NCBI GenBank assembly: GCA_028285415.1
Contig: JANQPF010000005.1
Span: 372,001 to 436,000 of the forward strand
DNA: 64,000 nt
DNA from: Pseudomonadales bacterium
GTDB lineage: Bacteria > Pseudomonadota > Gammaproteobacteria > Pseudomonadales > Azotimanducaceae
Reading direction: 5' to 3'
The notes under the pieces are model-generated. The model had not been told where the DNA came from and ran no database searches. It worked only from the letters and a program-made list of their open reading frames with translations. Within the stretch, counting starts at the first letter, position 1; each line of letters opens with the position of its first letter. Position numbers and translations under genes: made by a program. This document shows positions 1 through 6,754 of this stretch, piece after piece.

Positions 1-228
1 ATGGAGGAGCCCGCCCAGCAGGGCTGCGACCGCAAGGCTTGCGATCCCCAGATAGAGCAGAAGTAGCGCTCGGCGCAGCAGCCTCAGCTGCCGCGTCAGC
101 GTCGCCGTGGCGCCGTTTTCTGTGAGGTGTACGAGCATCTGGCTGTAGCGATTCCCGGTGGAAATGACCAAGAGCGCCATTGCGGGCACGAGTAAAATGG
201 GTCCGATCCACACGCCGAGTTGTTCCAT
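1..228 (-). CDS. DUF2721-like small membrane protein (partial, C-terminus outside window)
   Basis: The minus strand opens with ATG at 228 behind a strong GGAGGAG site and runs 76 codons to the window edge without a stop. The visible part has a hydrophobic N-terminal segment (about residues 6-21), a basic amphipathic stretch rich in Arg and Leu, then a second hydrophobic segment (about 53-75), the pattern of DUF2721 proteins. It starts 41 bases after the sigma-factor gene on the same strand, so the two are probably co-transcribed. Function is unknown; the family name is my reading of the pattern. Confidence 0.55.
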   Translation of the reverse strand, partial: MEQLGVWIGPILLVPAMALLVISTGNRYSQMLVHLTENGATATLTRQLRLLRRALLLLYLGIASLAVAALLGGLLH

Positions 229-269
229 GGTTGATCTCCTCCAGGGATCGTTAGACGTCGAACGAGGCG

Positions 270-1166
270 TTATGTTTCCTTCGCGTCTTGCAGGGCGGCC
301 GTGACCGCCGCCAGCAGGTCCTCGGGAACCTCACTCATGTCGACGTCAGCGCTCGCTCTGCCGAGCGCCCGGGTGCGCTCGTAGGCGGCCAGGTATTCCC
401 GGCATTCGCGGCAGAAGCGAATGTGAAAGTCGAACTTTCTGCGCAACCCCGCCGGTAAGTCGCCTTCCAGATAGTCGGCGATGAAGCTCTCGAACTGCTC
501 GCAGGTGATCATGTAAGGCATGTTGGCCAGCATCAGACCTTTGATCTTGCGCATCATGGTGGGCCTCGTGTCGTCGGTTGGCGTCGTGTCGGCGATATCG
601 GTGACGGGACGGCCGCGCAGCAGCGGCTCCAGCAGCCGTTTGAGAGCGGCTCGAGCGCGATGGGTCCGCACTTTGACGTTCTCTTCGCTGATCTCGAGGG
701 CGTCGGCCACCTCTTTGACCGACAGCTCTTCGAAGTCGCGCAGCTGCAGGCAGATTCTGAATGCTTCCGGCAGTGCGGCGACGCTTTGCCGCACCAGGGC
801 CGCAAGCTCTGCTCGCTGCATGACCTCATCGACGGTCGGCATTTGTCCCCAGGGAGCTTCGATTCGGCACTCGTTGGCGTCGAAGAGCGGCTGCAGGTCG
901 TCGATGTCTACGGTGCGGACGGTGCGTTTGCGCTGGATGGCCAGCGCGGCGTTGATGGTAATCCGATGCAGCCATGTGCGCACCGCGGCCCGCCCCTCGA
1001 ACCGTTTGCTGTGCCGATACGCTGCGACGAAAGCGTCCTGCACCGCATCTTCAGCCAGCGCCGTATCCTGCAGCAGACGCTGTGCGAGCTGGTACATCCA
1101 GGGAGAGTGTGCCTCGACGAATGCGGTATCGATGACCAGCTGCGCCGATGCGTCTTCCGCGCTCAT
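270..1166 (-). CDS. ECF-type RNA polymerase sigma factor fused to a zinc-finger (zf-HC2) anti-sigma domain
   Basis: The 298-residue protein begins as an ECF sigma factor. Region 2 is at about residues 20-85 (LAEDAVQDAFVAAYRH and the RTWLHRI segment) and region 4 at about 115-180 (LPEAFRICLQLRDFEELSV and the ENVKVRTHRARAAL helix). A linker at 185-205 is followed by a compact zinc-finger anti-sigma module with C222 and the H248-x3-C252-x2-C255 motif, then a short acidic tail. Anti-sigma proteins with this motif are normally encoded by a separate downstream gene; here there is no stop between them. An ATG at codon 204 has GAGG six bases upstream, so the zinc-finger part could also be made separately. 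It is divergent from the flavodoxin operon. Confidence 0.85.
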   Translation of the reverse strand: MSAEDASAQLVIDTAFVEAHSPWMYQLAQRLLQDTALAEDAVQDAFVAAYRHSKRFEGRAAVRTWLHRITINAALAIQRKRTVRTVDIDDLQPLFDANECRIEAPWGQMPTVDEVMQRAELAALVRQSVAALPEAFRICLQLRDFEELSVKEVADALEISEENVKVRTHRARAALKRLLEPLLRGRPVTDIADTTPTDDTRPTMMRKIKGLMLANMPYMITCEQFESFIADYLEGDLPAGLRRKFDFHIRFCRECREYLAAYERTRALGRASADVDMSEVPEDLLAAVTAALQDAKET

Positions 1167-1200
1167 CCGGACGCCTTTCCAAAATGTTCACAAACCATTT

Positions 1201-1228
1201 GTAACCTTCTCCCCTCGGCGAGCATCTA
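1201..1228 (+). promoter_or_regulatory. Candidate ECF-sigma promoter for the flavodoxin operon
   Basis: In the divergent gap between the sigma gene and the flavodoxin gene, GTAACC (1201-1206) is followed after 16 bases by CATCTA (1223-1228), 65 bases before the ATG at 1294. The AAC-containing upstream box and the spacing resemble promoters of ECF sigma factors, which often control their neighbours. There is no other support, so this is a tentative call. Confidence 0.35.
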
Positions 1229-1293
1229 ACCCCAGAGTCAGATGGTTGTCGACCGCGGCAGCCGCGCACTACAACAAACAACAAGGAACGAAC

Positions 1294-2052
1294 ATGACAG
1301 AACAACTCGAGCGCATGACTGCCGCGCAGTGCGAAAACCCACCCGCTGCATACGACGACCTCAGCGTGCTCATGCTGAACTGCACCCTGACCCGCTCGCC
1401 AAATCTTTCCCACACCGAAGGGTTGCTGAGGGTTGCCGAGCGTATCTTTCAGGCAAACGGTGTACGGACGGAGATCCTGCGTCCCGTGGACTTCCAGATC
1501 CCGGCCGGTCTCGAACATGACTATGCGGGTGTCGACGGGTACGAGAAAGACGACTGGCCCGCTATCCAGGCAAAGATCGATGCGTGTGACATTTTGATCA
1601 TCGGGACTTCGGTCTGGCTCGGCGAGAAAAGCTCAGTCTGTAACCGCGTGCTGGAACGGATGTACGGTTACACCCACGATTTCAATGCAAAAGGTCAGTA
1701 CCGCGATTACGGCAAGGTGGGCGCTACGCTGATCACCGGCAACGAAGACGGCGTCAAGCACTGTGCAATGAACATTCTTTTCTCACTGTCGCACATCGGC
1801 TACACGGTGCCGCCCCAGGCTGACGCCGGGTGGATGGGCGAAGCCGGCCCGGGACCTTCTTACATGGATCCGGGATCTGGTGGCCCGGAGAACGACTTCA
1901 CCAACCGCAATACGACGTTTCTCGTCTGGAACTGTCTGCATCTTGCGCGCATGTTGAAAGATGCGGGTGGTGTTCCCGCGCACGGCAATCAACCCGAAGC
2001 CTGGGCGGCCGGATGTCACACCGACTTCCACAGCCCGGAGCACAAACGATGA
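1294..2052 (+). CDS. Flavodoxin-fold NAD(P)H-dependent FMN oxidoreductase
   Basis: The 252-residue protein has the flavodoxin-like alpha/beta fold of the NADPH-dependent FMN reductase family. A beta strand with an N-C-T-L-T-R-S-P loop (about residues 29-36) would bind the FMN phosphate, DILIIGTSVWLGEKSS (about 95-110) is the second flavin loop, and GATLITGNEDG lies at about 142-152. It probably reduces FMN or a quinone-like substrate in the cytoplasm. The ATG at 1294 is preceded by AAGGAA; an in-frame extension to 520 is antisense to the sigma gene and is not credible. The next gene overlaps it by four bases. Confidence 0.85.
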   Translation: MTEQLERMTAAQCENPPAAYDDLSVLMLNCTLTRSPNLSHTEGLLRVAERIFQANGVRTEILRPVDFQIPAGLEHDYAGVDGYEKDDWPAIQAKIDACDILIIGTSVWLGEKSSVCNRVLERMYGYTHDFNAKGQYRDYGKVGATLITGNEDGVKHCAMNILFSLSHIGYTVPPQADAGWMGEAGPGPSYMDPGSGGPENDFTNRNTTFLVWNCLHLARMLKDAGGVPAHGNQPEAWAAGCHTDFHSPEHKR

Positions 2053-2384
2053 TGAGCGAGCTGCTCGAATGGGCGGCGGTGGTGGTGGATGGCGCCGGTG
2101 TGCTTATCATGCTGCTCGGATTTGTGCTGGCCATCGTGCGCTTCGCGCCGATTGCGCTGCGCAACGCGGACAGTGCAATCGGTGAGATGCGGAAGATCCG
2201 CTGCAGCCTGGGGACATATCTGGTCTTCGCGCTGGAGCTCATGATCATCTCGGATCTGCTGCATTCACTGGTCAGCCGCACGCTCGAGGATCTCTACTTC
2301 CTCGCGGGCATTGTGGTGCTGAGGACGCTGATCGCGTATTTCTTGAACAAAGAAATTCAGGAGCTGCACGGGCAGCCAGCCTGA
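2049..2384 (+). CDS. DUF1622 family membrane protein
   Basis: A 111-residue integral membrane protein with three predicted hydrophobic helices (about residues 8-30, 56-74 and 82-99) and the short charged loop EMRKIRCSLGTYL typical of DUF1622. Its ATG overlaps the stop of the flavodoxin gene (ATGA), indicating translational coupling. The Rieske-TPP gene follows 23 bases later. The biochemical role of DUF1622 is unknown; a membrane partner of the upstream reductase is possible but unproven. Confidence 0.8.
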   Translation: MMSELLEWAAVVVDGAGVLIMLLGFVLAIVRFAPIALRNADSAIGEMRKIRCSLGTYLVFALELMIISDLLHSLVSRTLEDLYFLAGIVVLRTLIAYFLNKEIQELHGQPA

Positions 2385-2407
2385 ATAAACAAGGAGGAGC
2401 CCTCTAC

Positions 2408-4384
2408 GTGGCGACAACAACAACATGGCACAAAGTTGCCGAGCCGAACGAACTGCCCGACGGGCGCGTCAAGACCGTCACGGTTGGTACCCGATCTCTT
2501 GCGCTGGTGCATTTTGAAGGTCAGTACAGCGCAATGGACAACCGCTGCCCGCACCAGGGCGGACCGCTCGGCGAAGGTTCGATCGAAAGAGGGGTAGAGG
2601 GGCAGTGCTGGTTGCGCTGCCCGTGGCACGGCTGGGACTTCGACCCGCTTACGGGTAAACCGCCGGGTGGCCACGAGGATGCCGGCCAGGAGCTCTATGC
2701 AACTGAGCTGCGCGACGACGGCGTTTACGTCGCGGTCGAGGAGGAGGTTGCGCACATCCGCACGGTGACGGATGTCATGGCCGAGACCATGGTGAACTGG
2801 GGGGTAAAACGTATCTTCGGCATGGTCGGGCACTCGAATCTGGGGCTCGCGGACGCGCTTCGGCGCCAGACCGTCGACGGCAACATGAGTTACGTCGGCA
2901 TCCGGCACGAAGGCGCGGCGGCGTTTGCCTGCTCGGGTTACGCGAAGCTGAGCGGCCGTCCGGCAGCGTGCCTCACCATTGCGGGACCGGGTGCAACCAA
3001 CCTCATGACGGGACTCTGGGACGCCAAGGTGGATCGCGCACCGGTGCTCGCCCTGACCGGCCAGGTGCAGACGCAGGTGTTCGGCCCGGGCGCTTTCCAG
3101 GACATCGATCTGCATTCGGCATTCGAGGCGGTAACGCGGTTCAGTCAGGCTGTGTTGCCGAGCTCTGATCATGCGGAGCTTGCGTCGCTCGCCTGCAAGA
3201 ATGCGATCGTCGAGCGCGACGTGGCGCATTTGATTTTTCCCGACGACGTGCAGACCCTGCCTGCAGGAGATGCCGCTGCGCAGACCCCGAAAGGCCGGCT
3301 CGGGGCGATGGGATTGGCGCCCGATGAAGCCGCGAACGCTCGAGCGCTCGAAGCCATACAACAGGCGCGACGCCCGCTCATCGTGGTGGGTTATGGCGCG
3401 CGCGAGGCGATGGACGTGGTCGTCGAGCTGGCGGAACGGCTGCATGCGCCGGTGGTCACCACGTTCAAAGCCAAAGGTCAGATTTCCGACCATCATCCGA
3501 ACGCGGCCGGGGTGCTGGGGCGTTCGGGCACGCCAATTGCCTCGTGGTTCATGGCGGAAAGCGACCTCATCGTTGCGCTCGGTTCCTCGTTCTCCAACCA
3601 CACCGGCATCGAGAAGAAAAAGCCGATCCTGCAGGTGGACTTCGAAGCGATGCAGCTCGGTAAGTTTCATCCTGTCGACTACCCGGTGCTCGGCGAGATT
3701 GGACGCACGGTGAGGAGCTGGCTGGATGAGCTGCCTGCAGAGACTGCGGCTGAAGATCAGCTGGCTGAGCTGGCCGAACGCTGGCGCGCCTGGCGTGACG
3801 AGAAGGCGAGCCGGCGCGGCGACGATCTCGGCCATGGCGTCAATTCCGCCAGTGTGTTTGATGTTTTGTCGAAGGCTGCGCCTGCGGATGCGGTGTTAGC
3901 GGTGGACGTGGGCAACAATACGTATTCGTTTGGTCGCTATTTCGAGTGCCGCGAACAGCGCGTCCTCATGTCCGGTTACCTGGGCTCGATCGGTTTCAGT
4001 CTGCCCGCCGCCATGGGCGCCTGGTCGGCGATCCAGGACTTCGAAGACCTCCGTGGCCGCAAGGTCATTTCTATCTCCGGTGACGGCGGCTTCGGGCAGT
4101 ACCTGGCCGAACTGACGACGCTCGTCAAATACGACATGGACATCACTCACGTGCTGTTACACAACGGCGAGCTTGGCAAAATCTCGAAAGAACAGCGTGC
4201 GGGAGAATGGGACGTCTGGGAGACCGATCTGCACAATCCCAACTTTGCCGACTACGCGGAGCTCTGCGGAGCAAAGGGAACGCGGGTGACCGAGGCTCGG
4301 GAACTCGAATCCGCGCTGGCTGCAGCCATTGCGCATCCCGGTCCGGCGCTGGTTGAAATCATGACGGACGCAGAGCTCGTCTGA
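2408..4384 (+). CDS. Rieske [2Fe-2S] domain fused to a thiamine-diphosphate-dependent enzyme (pyruvate oxidase / acetolactate synthase family)
   Basis: A 658-residue two-part protein. Residues about 6-110 form a Rieske ferredoxin domain with both ligand pairs (C47-x-H49 and C71-x2-H74). From about 117 a complete ThDP enzyme follows: an N-terminal PYR domain with the activating Glu in RHEGAAAF (E168), a central domain, and a C-terminal PP domain with the metal/ThDP motif starting G558-D559-G560-G561. The family oxidises or ligates 2-oxoacids such as pyruvate. A built-in iron-sulfur domain suggests electrons leave the ThDP intermediate through the Rieske centre. The start is GTG with AAGGAGGAG upstream. 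The cytoplasmic location and substrate are inferred. Confidence 0.88.
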   Translation: MATTTTWHKVAEPNELPDGRVKTVTVGTRSLALVHFEGQYSAMDNRCPHQGGPLGEGSIERGVEGQCWLRCPWHGWDFDPLTGKPPGGHEDAGQELYATELRDDGVYVAVEEEVAHIRTVTDVMAETMVNWGVKRIFGMVGHSNLGLADALRRQTVDGNMSYVGIRHEGAAAFACSGYAKLSGRPAACLTIAGPGATNLMTGLWDAKVDRAPVLALTGQVQTQVFGPGAFQDIDLHSAFEAVTRFSQAVLPSSDHAELASLACKNAIVERDVAHLIFPDDVQTLPAGDAAAQTPKGRLGAMGLAPDEAANARALEAIQQARRPLIVVGYGAREAMDVVVELAERLHAPVVTTFKAKGQISDHHPNAAGVLGRSGTPIASWFMAESDLIVALGSSFSNHTGIEKKKPILQVDFEAMQLGKFHPVDYPVLGEIGRTVRSWLDELPAETAAEDQLAELAERWRAWRDEKASRRGDDLGHGVNSASVFDVLSKAAPADAVLAVDVGNNTYSFGRYFECREQRVLMSGYLGSIGFSLPAAMGAWSAIQDFEDLRGRKVISISGDGGFGQYLAELTTLVKYDMDITHVLLHNGELGKISKEQRAGEWDVWETDLHNPNFADYAELCGAKGTRVTEARELESALAAAIAHPGPALVEIMTDAELV

Positions 4385-4394
4385 GGGGAACAGG

Positions 4395-5204
4395 ATGTTG
4401 GATAGATCGCTGTTCGAGGTAGCCGCAACGGCGCTGGTGCCCGTCCGGGTAATGAGCCATCAGGCGGTGCAGTGGGCGTCGCGTGCCGCGCGTGCCAACC
4501 TCCCCGCACGGGACGACGACAGCCACTCCAGTCTCTCCTGGCATGCCGACCACCAATCGCTGGTCAGCCAGTTTCTGGATGATGCACAACGCATCCAGCT
4601 GGGGTTCAGCTTTGCGACGGGACAGCTCATCTGGCTGGAAGAGGGCGCCATCATCGATGCGTTGAGGCTGACTTCTGAGGATGAGGCACGGCGCTGGTGT
4701 GACGAACGCCTTATCGACCGGGCGCTCGCGCCAACCGGCCAGGCACGAATGCCTTACGAACTGGAGCCGGTCGACTATGGGGCGCTGGATGGGGACCACG
4801 CGGCGCTCGGCACATTGGGGGGCTGGTTTGGTGCCGCTCAGGAATTGCTCGACGGCCTCGTGGCGCTGCACGGAGACAGCGCGGTAGTGACGCCGGCCGT
4901 GCGGTGCTGGCCGCACCATTATGATCTGGCGACCCTCTTTGTCCTGGATCAAGGCAATCCTGAGACCGCGCGTTCGGTGGGTGTGGGGCTGTCCCCGGGT
5001 GACGGCAGCTATGCGGAGCCGTACCTCTACTGTACCCCCTGGCCGACGCCGGCAGTGCTACCCACGGCGAGTGAGCATTTCATCTGGCACACAGAGGGGT
5101 TCACCTCCCTCGTATGCCCGGCAAGCGCCGTCACGGTCGAAACCGATCTTGCTCACATCGCGGACGCGGCGGTGAGGCTCGCATTGCAGACGATCGTGGA
5201 ATGA
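4395..5204 (+). CDS. Conserved hypothetical protein
   Basis: I do not recognise this 269-residue protein. It has no signal peptide or membrane helix. The C-terminal half carries the most family-like stretches: RCWPHHYDLATL (about 175-186), a GVGLSPGDGSY segment and EPYLYCTPWP, with aromatic and His residues that could form a ligand or metal pocket. The ATG lies 11 bases after the Rieske-TPP gene behind GAGGGGAACAGG, so it is probably the last gene of that operon and may serve the same pathway. Confidence 0.7.
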   Translation: MLDRSLFEVAATALVPVRVMSHQAVQWASRAARANLPARDDDSHSSLSWHADHQSLVSQFLDDAQRIQLGFSFATGQLIWLEEGAIIDALRLTSEDEARRWCDERLIDRALAPTGQARMPYELEPVDYGALDGDHAALGTLGGWFGAAQELLDGLVALHGDSAVVTPAVRCWPHHYDLATLFVLDQGNPETARSVGVGLSPGDGSYAEPYLYCTPWPTPAVLPTASEHFIWHTEGFTSLVCPASAVTVETDLAHIADAAVRLALQTIVE

Positions 5205-5208
5205 CGTG

Positions 5209-5727
5209 CTATTGAGCTGCCCGCCCGGGCAGCTCAATCTGCGCATAGTCGTACTCGATCGTATCGTCTGGATCCAACGTTCCGGTCATCGCGTCTTCCA
5301 GCTTGTCCATGTAGAAATGCCAGCCTGCGAGCACCGAGTTGGTAATCTCGAAATCCCCGCGATGGTCCTGATTGAACCGCACGATGTCGGTGAACGTCAG
5401 CCGGCAACCTTCCGCAATCGCTTCCAGCTCCCAGCACATGCTGCCGCACTGCAGGAGCCGGGGTGGCTCGAACGCGTCCACGATGCCGTTGACGTGGGCA
5501 GGACCTTCACACTCGCCGCCGAACCAGATCTGGAAGGTGCCTCCTTCGCGGTGTTCGAGCTGGAAGCCCGGAAACCAGTCTGCCAGCGAAGCAGGATCGG
5601 TGATCGCCTGCCAGACTTTCTCCGGCGAAAAATTCAGGGTGCGCACGAACTGCACGTAGGTCTCGCCAGCCGCGTTTTTGCCGACGCTGCCCAGCCGATC
5701 CGTGGGTAGAGTGCTGATGTCTTTCAT
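5209..5727 (-). CDS. SRPBCC (AHSA1/START-like) domain protein
   Basis: The 172-residue product has the SRPBCC beta-barrel signature: an N-terminal strand leading to FSPEKVWQAITDPASLADWF (about residues 33-52), GGTFQIWFGG, and a C-terminal helix with GWHFYMDKLEDAM. Such proteins bind hydrophobic ligands in a cavity. ATG at 5727 has AAGGAGA upstream and shares an ATGA overlap with the ArsR gene, so the two are co-translated; longer in-frame starts would run into the regulator. ArsR-AHSA1 pairs are common and often respond to small molecules. Confidence 0.85.
   Translation of the reverse strand: MKDISTLPTDRLGSVGKNAAGETYVQFVRTLNFSPEKVWQAITDPASLADWFPGFQLEHREGGTFQIWFGGECEGPAHVNGIVDAFEPPRLLQCGSMCWELEAIAEGCRLTFTDIVRFNQDHRGDFEITNSVLAGWHFYMDKLEDAMTGTLDPDDTIEYDYAQIELPGRAAQ
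5211..5238. terminator. Perfect 13-bp inverted repeat between convergent genes (candidate bidirectional terminator)
   Basis: The arms 5211-5223 (ATTGAGCTGCCCG) and 5226-5238 are exact reverse complements separated by two bases. The repeat begins seven bases after the plus-strand gene ends (5204) and covers the last codons and part of the stop of the convergent SRPBCC gene. There is no clear U-tract on either side, so termination is inferred from the hairpin and position only. Confidence 0.55.
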
Positions 5728-6047
5728 GGCCTGTCTCCTTGATGGTCCTCTGCGTTGTGCAGATGTGCTTCGAGCGCGTCCAGCCGTCCTGCCCACAGCT
5801 CCCGGTATTTGGCCAGCCAGTCATCGAGCTCGCTCAGTGGCTCGGGATTGACGCTGTAGAGTCGGCGCTGGCCATCCGGCGTGACGTGCACCAGACCCGC
5901 ATCACGCAGGATCTTGAGGTGCTTCGAGACGACGGGCTGGCTCATGCCGATTGCGCCGACGAGTGCCGAAACGGATTGCGGCCCATCGACGAGTGCGTCG
6001 AGGAGCTTGCGTCGGTTCGGCTCGGCAAGGGTGTTGAAAGTGCTCAT
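5724..6047 (-). CDS. ArsR-family winged-helix transcriptional regulator
   Basis: A 107-residue winged-helix protein. The recognition part is at about residues 24-48 (VSALVGAIGMSQPVVSKHLKIL), followed by the wing DGQRRLYSVNPEPL and a C-terminal dimerisation helix around RELWAGRLDALEAHL. No metal-binding Cys pair typical of arsenic sensors is present, so it is probably the SRPBCC-linked subgroup that does not sense arsenite. An AT-rich stretch with an inverted repeat and a tandem 13-mer lies just upstream and is the likely operator. Confidence 0.88.
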   Translation of the reverse strand: MSTFNTLAEPNRRKLLDALVDGPQSVSALVGAIGMSQPVVSKHLKILRDAGLVHVTPDGQRRLYSVNPEPLSELDDWLAKYRELWAGRLDALEAHLHNAEDHQGDRP

Positions 6048-6062
6048 GGCTAGAAATATATC

Positions 6063-6115
6063 TATATGGACATATATCTGTCAAGGCATATATTGAGACA
6101 ACATATTGAGGCAAC
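6063..6115. promoter_or_regulatory. Candidate ArsR operator region: inverted repeat plus tandem 13-bp repeats
   Basis: In an unusually AT-rich patch upstream of the ArsR start (6047), TATATG-GA-CATATA (6063-6076) is an inverted repeat. ATATTGAGACAAC (6090-6102) is repeated directly, with one mismatch, at 6103-6115. Placement fits autoregulation by the ArsR protein; binding is inferred. Confidence 0.4.
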
Positions 6116-6157
6116 GAAAATCCGGTTTGTTGACGGGCAGGAAAGGGAGAGCAGCAG

Positions 6158-6177
6158 CCCGGCGCGTTGGCGCCGGG
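6158..6177 (-). terminator. Hairpin downstream of the GspG-like gene
   Basis: CCCGGCGC (6158-6165) and GCGCCGGG (6170-6177) form an 8-bp stem with a GTTG loop, 11 bases beyond the stop of the minus-strand GspG-like gene. On the minus strand it is followed by a pyrimidine-rich but not pure-T tract, consistent with a weak intrinsic terminator. Confidence 0.5.
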
Positions 6178-6187
6178 CGGGCTCGGA

Positions 6188-6562
6188 TCAGATGTAGATG
6201 TCGTCCTTGTTGTCCTGGATGCCGTCCGGACCTTTGGAGTAGATGAATATCTCGTACTCCTCTTTGTGAGCAGAGGTCTTCCTGCGCTCACTGCGGTACG
6301 CCAGCTCGTGGCCCCATGGGTCCTGCAGATCGCTCTGCTTGAGGAGTCCATAGTTGACCAGGTCAGAAAAACCCGTAGGGATTTCGCCCAGGTCAGAATT
6401 GTATTGATGGAGCGCCATCTGCACTTTGTGCAACTGTACTTCAACCCGGTTGAGGTCTTCACGGTCTGCAGTGCTGGTGTAGCCGTCGGCAATTCCGGTT
6501 TGCTTGACCACCACAATTCCGCCCAGGACAACGCCAATTGCTGCAACGAACAATTTATTCAT
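6188..6562 (-). CDS. Type II secretion GspG-like C-terminal domain protein without a prepilin leader
   Basis: A 124-residue protein with a hydrophobic N-terminus (about residues 4-20) and a C-terminal half like the major pseudopilin GspG: LLKQSDLQDPWGHELAYRS, then YEIFIYSKGPDGIQDNKDDI, matching the DPWG...Y and S-x-GPDG...DDI calcium-binding region. The G-F-T-L-I-E prepilin-peptidase motif is absent, so it is probably anchored or exported by an ordinary signal rather than processed as a pilin. No other secretion genes are nearby. The start is supported by the hydrophobic segment beginning at once. Confidence 0.7.
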   Translation of the reverse strand: MNKLFVAAIGVVLGGIVVVKQTGIADGYTSTADREDLNRVEVQLHKVQMALHQYNSDLGEIPTGFSDLVNYGLLKQSDLQDPWGHELAYRSERRKTSAHKEEYEIFIYSKGPDGIQDNKDDIYI

Positions 6563-6616
6563 AGCGATGCTCCGTTCTCGGTATGTGAAGTGAAGCAGAT
6601 ATCGTGATTTCGAGAA

Positions 6617-6630
6617 GTGATGGACATCAC
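6617..6630. promoter_or_regulatory. CRP/FNR-family-like inverted repeat
   Basis: GTGAT-GGAC-ATCAC (6617-6630) is a perfect inverted repeat and matches the core GTGA-N6-TCAC of CRP-type sites, with the outermost bases differing. It lies in the divergent gap between the GspG-like gene (start 6562) and the PhzF gene (start 6755). Confidence 0.4.
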
Positions 6631-6654
6631 GGTCGCAAAAATGTGTTGCGCCAT

Positions 6655-6670
6655 GTCACAGTTTTGTGAC
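6655..6670. promoter_or_regulatory. Perfect 6-bp inverted repeat upstream of the PhzF gene
   Basis: GTCACA (6655-6660) and TGTGAC (6665-6670) are separated by GTTT. It is the second symmetric element within 60 bases and may be a regulator-binding site or a short hairpin. No regulator can be assigned. Confidence 0.3.
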
Positions 6671-6754
6671 GCCGAAGGCGCGCCGGCGCAGGTTTTACAA
6701 GTCGATTGCGCGGGGTAAAGTGCGTCCCTCCCATCCCCAGCGAAGGAGCCGTCC

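Noticed and set aside
520-1293. In-frame 5' extension of the flavodoxin gene
   Set aside because: It runs antisense through the sigma gene and has Ser/Arg-rich shadow composition; the ATG at 1294 has a proper ribosome-binding site.
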